This document shows, in pieces, positions 9,748-22,039 of a DNA stretch of 64,000 nt; within the stretch, counting starts at the first letter, position 1, and the number at the start of each line of letters is the position of its first letter. Both the position numbers and the translations under genes were made by a program. Origin of the DNA: Streptomyces sp. AJS327 (lineage in GTDB: Bacteria; Actinomycetota; Actinomycetes; Streptomycetales; Streptomycetaceae); contig NZ_SKBR01000002.1 of assembly GCF_013450295.1 (NCBI RefSeq), forward strand, positions 823,501-887,500, given 5' to 3'. The notes below the pieces were generated by a model. That model ran no database searches and had not been told where the DNA came from. It saw only the letters and a program-made list of their open reading frames with translations.

Positions 9748-10314
9748 ATGCTGGATTCTTCCGGGGGGTGGGCCCCGGACTCCGGGGGTACCGTCGTCGG
9801 TCCGCTCGACCTCGCCTCGCGCGTGGACGAGGCGCTGAGCGTGCAGGCGGACGCCTTCGGGCTGAGCCCCGAGGAGGTCGGGGTCCGGCGGAACATCGTG
9901 CGCCGCCACGCGTCCGCCCCCGGGGTGCGCGCGCTGGGCGCGACCACCGCGCGGGGGCGGCTGGCCGGGTTCGTCTACGGCATGCCCAACGACCGCGGCC
10001 ACTGGTGGTCCTCGATGGTCCTGCCCAACCTGACCCGGGAGGGGAACGCGGGCTGGCTGGACGACGCCTTCGTGATCACGGAACTCCACGTGCACCCGGA
10101 CTTCCAGCAGCGCGGTATCGGCCGCCATCTGATCACGGCGCTCACCGACGGGGCTCCACACCCGCGCTCACTGCTCTCCGCAGTTGACGAGGAGACCCCG
10201 GCCCGCGCGCTCTACCGCGCGCTCGGCTACCGCGACCTGGCCCGGCGCGTGCACTTCCCGAGCGCGCCCCGGCCGTACGCGGTGATGGGGGCCTGGCTGC
10301 CGCTGCGGCGCTGA
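9748..10314 (+). CDS. GNAT family N-acetyltransferase
   Basis: 188 residues with the acetyl-CoA binding signature LHVHPDFQQRGIGRHL followed by the C-terminal TPARALYRALGYRDLAR motif of GNAT enzymes. ATG 9748 opens the frame; the preceding AGTAGCCTCCCCGCC is a poor ribosome site. It lies between the DUF4081-type acetyltransferase and proS. The substrate cannot be inferred. Confidence 0.85.
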   Translation: MLDSSGGWAPDSGGTVVGPLDLASRVDEALSVQADAFGLSPEEVGVRRNIVRRHASAPGVRALGATTARGRLAGFVYGMPNDRGHWWSSMVLPNLTREGNAGWLDDAFVITELHVHPDFQQRGIGRHLITALTDGAPHPRSLLSAVDEETPARALYRALGYRDLARRVHFPSAPRPYAVMGAWLPLRR

Positions 10315-10419
10315 ACACCTGTGCGGCTCCGGTCCGCGCGGGTCCGCCGGTCGGATAGGCTCGCTCCGCGCGGAATTCCCGCACCGTCCGCCCCTGAACG
10401 GCCCCTCCAGGAGAACCCC

Positions 10420-12132
10420 ATGGCTGCCCGAGTCCAGCGCCTGTCCCGGTCGATGCTGAAGACCCTGCGGGACGACCCGGCCGACGCGGAGACGACGAGC
10501 CACAAACTGCTGGTGCGCGCGGGCTACGTGCGCCGCACCGCCGCGGGGATCTGGAGCTGGCTGCCGCTGGGCAAGCAGGTGCTGGAGAACGTCACCCGGG
10601 TCGTCCGGGAGGAGATGGACGCCATCGGCGGCCAGGAGGTGCTGCTCCCCGCGCTGCTCCCCAAGGAGCCCTACGAGCAGTCGGGCCGGTACGAGGAGTA
10701 CGGCGAACTGCTGTTCCGGCTGCGGGACCGCAAGGGCGGCGAGTACTGCCTCGGCCCGACCCACGAGGAGATCTTCACCCAGGTCGTCAAGGACCAGTGC
10801 GCGTCCTACAAGGACCTGCCGGTGATCCTCTACCAGATCCAGACCAAGTACCGGGACGAGGCGCGTCCCCGCTCCGGCATCCTGCGGGGCCGCGAGTTCG
10901 TCATGAAGGACGCCTACTCCTTCGACGTCTCGGACGCCGGGCTGGCCGACGCGTACGCCCTGCACCGGGCCGCCTACCAGCGGATCTTCGAACGGCTCGG
11001 GCTGGACTACCGCATCGTCTCCGCCGTCTCCGGCGCGATGGGCGGCTCCGCCTCGGAGGAGTTCCTCGCCCCGGCCGCCGCCGGCGAGGACACCTACGTG
11101 CAGTGCCCCTCCTGCGGCTACGCCGCCAACACCGAGGCGTACACGATCACGGTGCCCCCGGTCTCCGGCGACCACCCCCCGGTGGAGGACCTGGACACCC
11201 CGGACACCCCCACCATCGAGACACTGGCCGCGCAGCTGGGCGTGCCCGCCTCGGCGACCCTGAAGAACCTGCTGGTCACGGTGGACGGCGAGATCGTCGC
11301 CGTCGGGGTGCCGGGGGACCGCGAGGTCGACATGGGCAAGCTCAGCGAGCAACTTGCCCCCGCCCAGGTCGAGTTGGTCACCGCCGAGGACTTCGTCGAC
11401 CGTCCCGACCTGGTCCGCGGGTACGTCGGCCCGCAGGGCGGCATGGCCCGGACCGCCTTCCGCTACCTCGCCGACCCCCGCGTCGCCCCCGGTACCGCCT
11501 GGATCACCGGCGCCAACAAGCCCGACACCCACGCGCGGAACGTGGTCTGCGGCCGGGACTTCGAGGTCGACACCTACCTGGATGTGGCCGTGGTGCGGCC
11601 CGGCGACCCCTGCCCCCGGTGCGGGACGGGGATCGAGCTGGACCGGGCGATCGAAATCGGCCATATCTTCCAGCTGGGCCGCAAGTACGCCGACGCCTTC
11701 GAGCTGGACGTGCTGGGCCAGGACGGCAAGCCCGCCCGGGTCACCATGGGCTCCTACGGTGTGGGCGTCTCCCGGGCCGTCGCGGTACTGGCCGAGCAGA
11801 CCGCCGACGAGCAGGGGCTGTGCTGGCCGCGCGAGATCGCTCCGGCCGACGTGCACGTCGTCGCCGCGGGCAAGGCGGCGCAGACCGACCTCGCGCTGGA
11901 GGTGGCCGAGCAACTCGGCGCCGCCGGGGTCCGGGTCATCGTCGACGATCGCGCGGGCGTCTCGCCCGGGGTCAAGTTCACCGACGCCGAGCTGATCGGC
12001 GTCCCGACGATCCTGGTCGTGGGGCGCGGAGCGAAGGACGGCCTGGTCGAGCTGAAGGACCGGCGCACCGGGGAACGCGAGGAACTCGCCGTCGCCGACG
12101 CGCTGAGCAGGCTCACCGCCCGCACCGCCTGA
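10420..12132 (+). CDS. proS: Prolyl-tRNA synthetase
   Basis: 570 residues. Class II synthetase of the bacterial type: motif 2 region ([26 protein letters not shown]), an inserted editing domain (about residues 225-400, with the ATLKNLLV and MDGE-like region), motif 3 ([14 protein letters not shown]) and a C-terminal anticodon-binding domain. ATG 10420 is chosen because CCAGGAG precedes it; the longer open frame from 10321 has no support. It charges proline onto its tRNA. A long stem between it and the convergent kinase gene can act as a shared terminator. Confidence 0.97.
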   Translation: MAARVQRLSRSMLKTLRDDPADAETTSHKLLVRAGYVRRTAAGIWSWLPLGKQVLENVTRVVREEMDAIGGQEVLLPALLPKEPYEQSGRYEEYGELLFRLRDRKGGEYCLGPTHEEIFTQVVKDQCASYKDLPVILYQIQTKYRDEARPRSGILRGREFVMKDAYSFDVSDAGLADAYALHRAAYQRIFERLGLDYRIVSAVSGAMGGSASEEFLAPAAAGEDTYVQCPSCGYAANTEAYTITVPPVSGDHPPVEDLDTPDTPTIETLAAQLGVPASATLKNLLVTVDGEIVAVGVPGDREVDMGKLSEQLAPAQVELVTAEDFVDRPDLVRGYVGPQGGMARTAFRYLADPRVAPGTAWITGANKPDTHARNVVCGRDFEVDTYLDVAVVRPGDPCPRCGTGIELDRAIEIGHIFQLGRKYADAFELDVLGQDGKPARVTMGSYGVGVSRAVAVLAEQTADEQGLCWPREIAPADVHVVAAGKAAQTDLALEVAEQLGAAGVRVIVDDRAGVSPGVKFTDAELIGVPTILVVGRGAKDGLVELKDRRTGEREELAVADALSRLTARTA

Positions 12133-12145
12133 ACCGCGTGGGCGA

Positions 12146-12197
12146 GCCGCGGCCAGTGACCGCCGCCCGGCCCGGAACCGTCCGGGCTGGCCGCGGC
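12146..12197. terminator. Shared terminator between proS and the convergent kinase gene
   Basis: Bases 12146-12156 are complementary to 12187-12197 (11 bp), with a GCCCGG/CCGGGC inner pairing. It lies between two converging genes and would work in both directions. Confidence 0.65.
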
Positions 12198-12218
12198 GGC
12201 CGCTCCGGGCCACCGCGC

Positions 12219-13235
12219 TCACAGCCAGGTGGCGAACTCCAGCAGGGTGCCGCCGTCCGCCGGCTGGCCACTGGCGAGATGCCGCACCCCGGACTCCACC
12301 GCGCGGTACACCGACCAGTCGCGCAGCCGGTCCCGGTCCAGGTCGAGGGAGTCGGCCAGCCGCCGCACCCGGCGGCGGGCCGCGGCCGGGGCGCCGGACG
12401 ACCCCACCAGGTCGTGCAGCCGGTCCCGGACCAGCCGCGCGAGATCGTAGGCGGGTTCACCGACGACCGGATCGGGTCCCACCACCAGCCAGGGCGCGCG
12501 CTCCGCGTCCGAGGAGAGCACCGTGCCCTGCCGGAAGTCGCCGTGCAGCAGCACCCCCTCCGGCGCGCTGTCCAGCAGCCCGTCCCGCAGCTCCAGCGCC
12601 TGCCGCACCAGTGCGTCCGCCTCCTCGGGGACGTGCGCGCGCAGCACCGCCACCTCGGCGCCAGTGCGTTCAGCCACCGTCGGGAACATCCGGTCCGCGG
12701 TGTCCTCGACGTCCGCGGTGTTCCCGGCGTTTGCTGCGTTCGTCCCGTCCACCGGGGTGGCGGGGGCCGCCGGGTCCGGCCGTACCCAGAGCCGCATCAC
12801 CGCGGAGACCGCCTCCAGCACCGCCTTCGCCTCCGGCAGCGACCGCAGCGAGACCTCGCAGTGCAGCCGCTCCAGCAGCAGCGCCCCGTCCGCCGGCTCG
12901 GCGCGCAGCAGCCGCACCGCGCCGAGGCCGTTCCAGCGGGTCAGGGCCCCGGCCTCGCGCCGCGCGCGCCGCTCGGGAGGCGCCCCGGCCGGTCCGAGCA
13001 GCTTCAGTGCCGCCGGGGTTCCGTCGGCCTGCCGCACCAGCACCACCAGACTGCTCCGCCCGCCGGGCGAGACGATCCGCTCCGGGGTGAGGTCCCACCG
13101 CTCCAGCCGCCGGGTGAGCAGCCCCGGCAGCGCGGCGAGCCAGTCCGCCGACGTGGCGGTGATCCGTGGGTCGGGGTGGCGCTCCAGGGCGTCGACGAGC
13201 CGCCGGGGCGGCTCGGGTGGCAGCGCGAAAGCCAT
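12219..13235 (-). CDS. Aminoglycoside/hydroxyurea kinase family protein (APH_6_hur)
   Basis: 338 residues. The N-terminus (FALPPEPPRRLVDAL, then WLAALPGLL and GGRSSLVVLVRQADGTPAALKLL) and the VVGEPAYDLARLVRDRL segment match the streptomycin 6-kinase-like family of phosphotransferases. The catalytic loop reads HGDFRQGT, so the aspartate is present but the asparagine usually found five positions after it is a threonine. This could lower or change metal binding and activity. Resistance should therefore not be assumed. It is transcribed towards proS. Confidence 0.8.
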   Translation of the reverse strand: MAFALPPEPPRRLVDALERHPDPRITATSADWLAALPGLLTRRLERWDLTPERIVSPGGRSSLVVLVRQADGTPAALKLLGPAGAPPERRARREAGALTRWNGLGAVRLLRAEPADGALLLERLHCEVSLRSLPEAKAVLEAVSAVMRLWVRPDPAAPATPVDGTNAANAGNTADVEDTADRMFPTVAERTGAEVAVLRAHVPEEADALVRQALELRDGLLDSAPEGVLLHGDFRQGTVLSSDAERAPWLVVGPDPVVGEPAYDLARLVRDRLHDLVGSSGAPAAARRRVRRLADSLDLDRDRLRDWSVYRAVESGVRHLASGQPADGGTLLEFATWL

Positions 13236-13316
13236 ACGTGAGCTGTGCCTTTCCGGGCGGGGACGGTTCTGGCGGAACGCTCGGCAGGCACGCGCGCCCC
13301 TCGGCGGCGCCCGGCG

Positions 13317-13820
13317 TCACAGCCTGCCGTGACCACCGCTTGCCGCGCCCGCCCCGGGGTCCGGCGTCCCGGGCGACCCCCCGGAGGGTGGTTCCGAGGG
13401 GGTGGACGCGCGTTCGGCGAGCCCAGGGAAGGCTACGCCGCCCCCTCTCCAGCGCGCCGACCGGATGGCCGCTTCCCGCAGCGCCGCCGCCGCGTCCCGC
13501 CGCCGCCCACCGGTGGTGGCCCGGACGAGGTCGGCGTAGGCGCCCGCCAGCCGGTCCTCCAGCTCAGCGGCGAGCCGCACCGCCGCCTCGCCGTCCGGCA
13601 CCGGGAACGGCAGGGCGTAGGCCGCCGCCGCGGGCCGGGGGGTGCCGCCCAGCTCCCGGACCCGGCGCTGGAGCGTGTCCCGGCGGGCCCGGTGACTGTC
13701 GTACGCCTCCCGCACCTCGTCCCGGCGACCCCGCTCGATCTTGCCCCCGACCACGCCGTAGCCGTACAGCACGGCGTGTTCGGCGGCGAGCGCCGCCCGC
13801 ACCGCCGGGAGTTCCCTCAT
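13317..13820 (-). CDS. Ferritin-like domain protein (DUF4439 type)
   Basis: 167 residues, helical and rich in A/E/R. It begins RELPAVRAALAAEHAVLYGYGVVGG, a pattern typical of DUF4439 proteins. An AYDSHRARRDTLQRRVRELGG segment follows, and the C-terminal tail is glycine/proline rich. DUF4439 proteins adopt a ferritin-like four-helix fold; metal binding is unproven. Its ATG overlaps the stop of the upstream lipoprotein gene by four bases, so the two are made together. Confidence 0.8.
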   Translation of the reverse strand: MRELPAVRAALAAEHAVLYGYGVVGGKIERGRRDEVREAYDSHRARRDTLQRRVRELGGTPRPAAAAYALPFPVPDGEAAVRLAAELEDRLAGAYADLVRATTGGRRRDAAAALREAAIRSARWRGGGVAFPGLAERASTPSEPPSGGSPGTPDPGAGAASGGHGRL

Positions 13821-14371
13821 GCCGCGTCCTTTCCGAGCAGGTAGACGTGGGTGGCTCCGGCGGCCGCCAGCGAGGCGAGCAGCCGGGCCAGTTCGGGCGG
13901 GGCGGTGGCGAGCGCGGCGGTGCGGCGGTCGGCGGCCCGCCGCTCGGCGCTGGCCAGCGCCCTCAGCGCGTCCGCCCGGTCGCCGGGCACCTCGCGGGAC
14001 CGGGCGGCGGGTCCGGCGCCGGGCTCCCCGTCCCCGCCCCGGCTGGTGGGGGAGGGGCTGGATGACTCGTGGCCCGGGGTGCCACCGCGCAGCACCCTGG
14101 CGTGCTGGGCCACCGTGCGGCGCAGCGGCCGGAGCCGGTCGGCGAGCCCCTCGTGCGCCGCGATCGTCGACTCGTAGCTGGCCAGCAACCGTTCGCTCCG
14201 CCGGGCTTCGGCCGTCCGCAACTCCCGTGCCGCGGCGGCCCGTTCGGAGTCCTCGGTGTCCCCGCCCGAGCAGCCGCTGACGACCGCGGCACCGGCGGCG
14301 GCGCCGAGCGCGCCGGTGAGCAGGGACCGCCTGGGGGGCCGCGCGGTCGCCGGGGACGGCGTGAGGGACAT
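13817..14371 (-). CDS. Putative lipoprotein with twin-arginine-like signal
   Basis: 184 residues. The N-terminus has PRRSLLTG followed by a hydrophobic stretch and VVSGC, which reads as a twin-arginine-type signal with a lipobox cysteine at about residue 33. The rest is helical (RELRTAEARRSERLLASYESTIAAHEGLADRLRPL) with a proline/serine-rich loop, and it ends in a hydrophobic TTHVYLLGKD-like segment. It is coupled to the ferritin-like gene downstream, so the pair probably acts at the cell surface. The specific function is unknown. Confidence 0.75.
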   Translation of the reverse strand: MSLTPSPATARPPRRSLLTGALGAAAGAAVVSGCSGGDTEDSERAAAARELRTAEARRSERLLASYESTIAAHEGLADRLRPLRRTVAQHARVLRGGTPGHESSSPSPTSRGGDGEPGAGPAARSREVPGDRADALRALASAERRAADRRTAALATAPPELARLLASLAAAGATHVYLLGKDAA

Positions 14372-14653
14372 GAGGGACTCCCTGAGCGTGAGCGTGGCCG
14401 AAGAGGGTCGGCGGACGGCGGGCCCGTACGGCACTCCGCCGGGGCGCCGTCGCGTGGCGCCGCCCGCGAGCGTAACCGCGCCCGGCGGCGAGTGGATCAC
14501 GGGCCGCCCGGCCCGGCCCCATGCGTACCCGGACGTCCCACACCTCCCCCCGTCTGGTCGGCGTAACCGGTGACAGGCGCTAGGCTGGGCGCGACACGCG
14601 ACTGTCACATGGCCTCTACCCACAACAGCACACGCGGCCGAGGAGTCACCCGG

Positions 14654-15202
14654 ATGAGCACCACCCAGAGCGAGCGGCTGCGCGAACTGCTGGAGCCGTA
14701 CGTGGACAGGAGGGGCCTCGATCTGGAGGAGATCGAGGTGACGCCGGCCGGGAAGCGGCGCGTCCTGCGGGTGACCGTCGACTCCGACGAGGGCGTCGAG
14801 CTGGACACCTGCGCCGAGTTGAGCCGCGAGCTGTCCGAGGCCCTGGACGAGGCCGACGCCATGGGCACCTCCCCGTACGTCCTGGAGGTCAGCTCCCCGG
14901 GCGCCGAGCGCCCGCTCACCGAGCCGAGGCACTACCGCCGCGCGCGGGGGCGGCTGGTCCGGGCCCGGCTGACGGAGGGCGCCGGAGGCGGCGAGCTGAC
15001 CGCGCGGATCGTCGGTGTGGACGACGAGGGCGTGGACCTGGAGGTGCCCGGCGTGAAGGGGCGCAAGCCCACCGCCCGTCGGCTCGCCTTCGGCGAGATC
15101 GCCGCGGCGCGCGTGGAGATCGAGTTCAACCGCAAGGCCGCTGAGAACAAGGCGCAGCACGGGTCCGCGGCCACCGCTCAGGAGAGTCAGGAGGAGGCGT
15201 AG
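14654..15202 (+). CDS. rimP: Ribosome maturation factor RimP
   Basis: 182 residues. The motif [26 protein letters not shown] and the [14 protein letters not shown] signature identify RimP, which helps assemble the 30S subunit. ATG 14654 is preceded by GAGGAGT; the open frame extends to 14570 but that extension has no ribosome site. It starts the conserved rimP-nusA-ylxR-infB-rbfA-truB cluster, with nusA two bases after its stop. Confidence 0.95.
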   Translation: MSTTQSERLRELLEPYVDRRGLDLEEIEVTPAGKRRVLRVTVDSDEGVELDTCAELSRELSEALDEADAMGTSPYVLEVSSPGAERPLTEPRHYRRARGRLVRARLTEGAGGGELTARIVGVDDEGVDLEVPGVKGRKPTARRLAFGEIAAARVEIEFNRKAAENKAQHGSAATAQESQEEA

Positions 15203-15204
15203 CC

Positions 15205-16272
15205 GTGGACATCGACATGAGTGCCCTGCGCGGGCTGGTGAGGGAGAAGGAGATCTCGCTCGACCTGCTGGTCGAGGCGATCGAGTCGGCCCTCCTCATC
15301 GCGTACCACCGCAGTGAGGCGTCCGGCGGTTCCGCGGAGGCGGGACGGCGCAGGGAAGCCCGCGTGGAGCTGAATCAGCAGACCGGCCACGTGACGGTCT
15401 GGGCCAAGGAGAGCCCGGACGAGATCGCGGAGGGCGCGGAGCCCCGGGAGTACGACGACACCCCGTCCGGTTTCGGCCGGATCGCGGCGACCACCGCGAA
15501 GCAGGTGATCCTCCAGCGGCTGCGGGACGCCGAGGAGGAGGTCACCCTCGGCGAGTACGCCGGGCGCGAGGGCGACGTCGTCAACGGCGTCGTTCAGCAG
15601 GGCAAGGACCCCAAGAGCGTGCTGGTGGACATCGGCAAGCTGGAGGCCGTGCTCCCCCCGCAGGAACAGGTGCCGGGGGAGAACTACGCGCACGGCACCC
15701 GGCTGCGCACGTACGTCGTGCGGGTCGCGAAGGGGGTGCGGGGGCCGTCGGTGACGCTCTCGCGTACCCACCCGAACCTTGTGCGGAAGCTCTTCGAGCT
15801 GGAGGTTCCGGAGATCTCGGACGGCTCGGTGGAGATCGCCGCGATCGCCCGCGAGGCCGGGCACCGCACCAAGATCGCGGTTCGGTCGACCCGGTCCGGG
15901 CTGAACGCGAAGGGCGCCTGCATCGGCCCGATGGGCGGCCGGGTGCGGAACGTCATGGCCGAGCTGCACGGCGAGAAGATCGACATCGTGGACTGGTCGG
16001 ACGATCCGGCGGAGCTGGTGGCCAACGCCCTCTCCCCGGCCCGGGTGAGCGAGGTGGAGGTGCTGGACCTCGCCAGCCGCTCGGCCCGGGTCACTGTCCC
16101 CGATTACCAGCTGTCGCTGGCGATCGGCAAGGAGGGGCAGAACGCCCGCCTCGCCGCCCGCCTCACGGGCTGGCGCATCGACATTCGGCCGGATACCACC
16201 GACGGTGGAGCCGCGGGGGGCGGCTCGACGGCGCCCGGGGGCGCTCCGGGACGGGGTTCGGGGCAGGGCTGA
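15205..16272 (+). CDS. nusA: Transcription termination/antitermination factor NusA
   Basis: 355 residues starting at GTG 15205. An N-terminal RNA-polymerase-binding domain is followed by an S1 domain (about residues 120-190, [26 protein letters not shown]) and two KH domains ([26 protein letters not shown] and [26 protein letters not shown]). It ends in a short glycine-rich tail with no acidic repeats, as is usual for actinobacteria. It modulates pausing and termination and lies in the rimP operon. Confidence 0.96.
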   Translation: MDIDMSALRGLVREKEISLDLLVEAIESALLIAYHRSEASGGSAEAGRRREARVELNQQTGHVTVWAKESPDEIAEGAEPREYDDTPSGFGRIAATTAKQVILQRLRDAEEEVTLGEYAGREGDVVNGVVQQGKDPKSVLVDIGKLEAVLPPQEQVPGENYAHGTRLRTYVVRVAKGVRGPSVTLSRTHPNLVRKLFELEVPEISDGSVEIAAIAREAGHRTKIAVRSTRSGLNAKGACIGPMGGRVRNVMAELHGEKIDIVDWSDDPAELVANALSPARVSEVEVLDLASRSARVTVPDYQLSLAIGKEGQNARLAARLTGWRIDIRPDTTDGGAAGGGSTAPGGAPGRGSGQG

Positions 16273-16333
16273 ATCAGTGCGCCGCCCGTGACCCCCAAGG
16301 GATCCGGGTGGTGTGGGGAGGTAGACTTAGCGA

Positions 16334-16639
16334 GTGTCTGGCCGGACGCGTGAGCGAGCATGCCCGGAACGCACCTGTGTGGGGTGCCGAGGGCGTTCAG
16401 GCAAGCGTGACCTGCTGCGTGTGGTGCTGGTCGAGGGGCGCTGCGTCCCGGATCAGCGCGGTACGCTGCCCGGTCGGGGCGCTTATGTACACCCTGTGAC
16501 GACCTGCCTTGAGCTGGCCCTTCGTCGCCGGGGGTTCAACCGGGCCTTCCGGGTCCCGGGGCCGTTCGACACCGTGGAGCTGCACGCACTGGTCACACAG
16601 TCCAGCACGGCGGCACAGAACGGCACGGCAGCACCGTAA
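16334..16639 (+). CDS. ylxR: YlxR family RNA-binding protein (DUF448)
   Basis: 101 residues with the family hallmarks ERTCVGCRGR near the start and GRGAYVHP in the middle. YlxR proteins are small, probably RNA- or nucleoid-binding, and always sit between nusA and infB. GTG 16334 is the likely start, about 60 bases after nusA. The last 25 residues are a poorly conserved polar tail. Confidence 0.9.
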   Translation: MSGRTRERACPERTCVGCRGRSGKRDLLRVVLVEGRCVPDQRGTLPGRGAYVHPVTTCLELALRRRGFNRAFRVPGPFDTVELHALVTQSSTAAQNGTAAP

Positions 16640-16645
16640 GAACAG

Positions 16646-16665
16646 CCCGCGCGAATCCGCGCGGG
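16646..16665 (+). terminator. 8-bp perfect hairpin between ylxR and infB
   Basis: CCCGCGCG (16646-16653) pairs with CGCGCGGG (16658-16665) around AATC. It lies six bases after the ylxR stop and may act as an attenuator or RNA processing site inside the operon. Confidence 0.55.
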
Positions 16666-16701
16666 TCAGGTACCTCGCGAGTTGGAAGTAGGTCGAGATT
16701 G

Positions 16702-16734
16702 CGATGAGCACTCGATGAGTACGCGATGAGTACG
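16702..16734 (+). repeat. Three tandem 11-bp repeats upstream of infB
   Basis: CGATGAGCACT, CGATGAGTACG and CGATGAGTACG follow each other without a gap, about 55 bases before the infB start. The units have ATG triplets in staggered frames. A regulatory role in the infB leader is possible but unproven. Confidence 0.7.
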
Positions 16735-16789
16735 CCCATGCATAAGTAGCGAAGGTCCGGCGGACGATCCCCGGGCCGTAAGGAGCGAA

Positions 16790-19888
<3,099 letters not shown>

Positions 19889-20066
19889 CGCCGCCGGTAC
19901 CACGGAAGGGGCCGGTCGACGGAACCCCGGCGCGCCCGAGCGGCGCGGTGGGAAACTCCGTCGATCGGCCCCGGCCGTCGCGTGTACGGTGCGCTCGCGT
20001 GACCGGTGTTCCGGCCGCGCGGACCGTCCGTATCCAAGGCCCCACGGGTGGCTGTACCCGCACCAC

Positions 20067-20363
20067 ATGTACGTAGGGACACTCTCCTTCGACCTGCTTC
20101 TCGGCGACGTACGGTCGCTCAAGGAGAAGCGCTCCGTCGTCCGGCCGATCGTCGCCGAACTGCGCCGCACCTTCGCGGCCAGCGCGGCGGAGACCGGTAG
20201 CCAGGACCTCTACCGGCGGGCCACCGTCGGGTTCGCGGTGGTCTCGGGGGACGCGGGGCACCTCACGGAGATACTGGACCGCTGCGAACGCCTGACGGCC
20301 GCGCGGCCCGAGGTGGAGCTGCTGTCGGTACGCCGGCGCATCCACCGTGACGATGACGAATGA
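20067..20363 (+). CDS. DUF503 family protein
   Basis: 98 residues: it starts MYVGTLSFDLLLGDVRSLKEKRSVVRPI, the signature of DUF503 proteins, which always sit between infB and rbfA in actinobacteria. ATG 20067 fits the family start, though no strong ribosome site is visible. The function is unknown; a role in ribosome-related RNA binding has been suggested from context only. The stop overlaps the earliest possible rbfA start. Confidence 0.88.
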   Translation: MYVGTLSFDLLLGDVRSLKEKRSVVRPIVAELRRTFAASAAETGSQDLYRRATVGFAVVSGDAGHLTEILDRCERLTAARPEVELLSVRRRIHRDDDE

Positions 20364-20380
20364 GCAAGGAGACCTCACCA

Positions 20381-20908
20381 GTGGCCGACAATGCGCGGGC
20401 GAAGCGGCTGGCGGACCTCATCCGCGAGGTGGTCGCGGAGAAGCTGCACCGGGGGATCAAGGATCCGCGGCTCGGCACGCACGTGACCGTCACGGACACC
20501 AGGGTGACCGGGGACCTCAGGGAGGCCACGGTCTTCTACACGGTCTACGGGGACGACGAGGACCGCGCCGCGGCGGCGGCCGGGCTGGAGAGCGCCAAGG
20601 GCGTCCTCCGCTCGGCGGTCGGGGCGGCGGCGGGGATCAAGCACACCCCGAGCCTCACCTTCGTGCCCGACGCGCTCCCCGAGAACGCCAAGACCATCGA
20701 CGATCTCCTGGCCCGTGCCCGCGCCTCGGACGAGGAGGTCCGCAAGACCTCCTCCGGCGCGGCGTACGCGGGTGAGGCCGACCCGTACCGCAAGCCGGGC
20801 GAGGGCGCCGAGAACTCCACGGACAGCGCGGAGCACACGGAGCACACGGAGAAGGGGGCCCCCGGGGGCCCGGAGGGCGCCGGGCGCGGCGAGGGCGGGG
20901 ACGTCTGA
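20381..20908 (+). CDS. rbfA: Ribosome-binding factor A
   Basis: 175 residues. ARAKRLADLIREVVAEKL and DPRLGTHVTVTDTRVTGDLREATVFYT identify RbfA, a cold-shock-related factor for late 30S maturation. GTG 20381 has AAGGAG nine bases upstream and matches the usual actinobacterial start ADNARAKRL; ATG 20360 lacks such a site. The C-terminal 45 residues are a variable acidic tail rich in E, T and G. Confidence 0.94.
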   Translation: MADNARAKRLADLIREVVAEKLHRGIKDPRLGTHVTVTDTRVTGDLREATVFYTVYGDDEDRAAAAAGLESAKGVLRSAVGAAAGIKHTPSLTFVPDALPENAKTIDDLLARARASDEEVRKTSSGAAYAGEADPYRKPGEGAENSTDSAEHTEHTEKGAPGGPEGAGRGEGGDV

Positions 20909-20912
20909 GGCC

Positions 20913-21884
20913 GTGGCACGGAAGAAGGACACCGATCCCGGCGGGCTCGTCATCGTCGACAAGCCCGCCGGGTTCACCTCACACGACGTGGTCGCCAAGG
21001 CGCGCGGGCTCGCGCGCACCCGCCGGGTGGGCCACGCCGGAACACTCGACCCGATGGCGACGGGCGTGCTGGTGCTGGGCGTTGGCAAGGCGACCCGGCT
21101 GCTCGGCTACCTCGCGCTGACCGAGAAGGAGTACGTCGCGACCGTCCGGCTCGGGGAGTCGACGGTCACCGACGACGCCGAGGGGGAGCGGACCGCCGCC
21201 CCCGGCGCCGCCGGGCTGTCCCGGGCCGCGGTCGAGGCGGCGGTGGCGGGGCTCACCGGGGAGATTCTCCAGGTCCCCTCCGCGGTCAGCGCCGTCAAGG
21301 TGGACGGCAAGCGGGCCTACAAACGGGTGCGGGAGGGCGAGGACGTCCAGCTCGCGCCCCGTCCGGTCACCGTCTCCTCGTTCGCCGTGCACGACCTGCG
21401 GGAGGCGCGGGCCGAGGACGGCACGCCCGTCACCGACGTGCTGGTCTCCGTGGTCTGCTCCTCGGGCACCTATGTGCGGGCGCTCGCCCGCGACCTGGGC
21501 GCGGCGCTGGGCGGCGCGGGGCATCTGACGGCGCTGCGCCGCACCCGCGTCGGCCCGTACGGGCTGGGCGAGGCGCGCACGCTGGAGGAGTTGCAGCGTG
21601 AGGTGGACGAGGCCCGGCAGGCCGCGGCCGAGGAGGGCGCGGAGGCGTCCCGTCCGCTGACGCTGCTGCCGCTGGACGAGGCGGCGGCCTCGGCGTTCCC
21701 GCGCTGGACGGTCGACGCCGAGGGGGCGCGGCTGCTGGGGAACGGGGCGCGGCTCAGGATGCCGGGCTCGGTGAGCGGCCAGGCCGGGGGCGCCCCGGTC
21801 GCGGTGTTCGGCCCGGAGCGGGGGCTGATCGCGCTCGTCGAGGAGCACGAGGGGCGCTCGAAGAGCCTCGCCGTCTTCGTCTGA
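20913..21884 (+). CDS. truB: tRNA pseudouridine(55) synthase
   Basis: 323 residues from GTG 20913, four bases after rbfA. The catalytic motif VGHAGTLDPMATGVL contains the active aspartate; KEYVATVRLG, PSAVSAVKVDGKRAYKRVREGE and VVCSSGTYVRALARDLG are the other family motifs. It converts U55 in the T-loop of tRNAs. A C-terminal domain of about 90 residues is present. The order rbfA-truB-ribF is conserved. Confidence 0.96.
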   Translation: MARKKDTDPGGLVIVDKPAGFTSHDVVAKARGLARTRRVGHAGTLDPMATGVLVLGVGKATRLLGYLALTEKEYVATVRLGESTVTDDAEGERTAAPGAAGLSRAAVEAAVAGLTGEILQVPSAVSAVKVDGKRAYKRVREGEDVQLAPRPVTVSSFAVHDLREARAEDGTPVTDVLVSVVCSSGTYVRALARDLGAALGGAGHLTALRRTRVGPYGLGEARTLEELQREVDEARQAAAEEGAEASRPLTLLPLDEAAASAFPRWTVDAEGARLLGNGARLRMPGSVSGQAGGAPVAVFGPERGLIALVEEHEGRSKSLAVFV

Positions 21885-22039
21885 CGGCGGGGCGGGAGCC
21901 GGGCCGGGCGCGCTGGGGCCCGGGCGGCTCCACGCGGGTCCCCGCAGGGCACATCTGTACGGCATGGCACCCTTGGTTCCGCGAAAGAGTTCGGCGGGAC
22001 AGTATTCGGCTCGGTACCGGTAGCGACGAGGAGCGGGAC

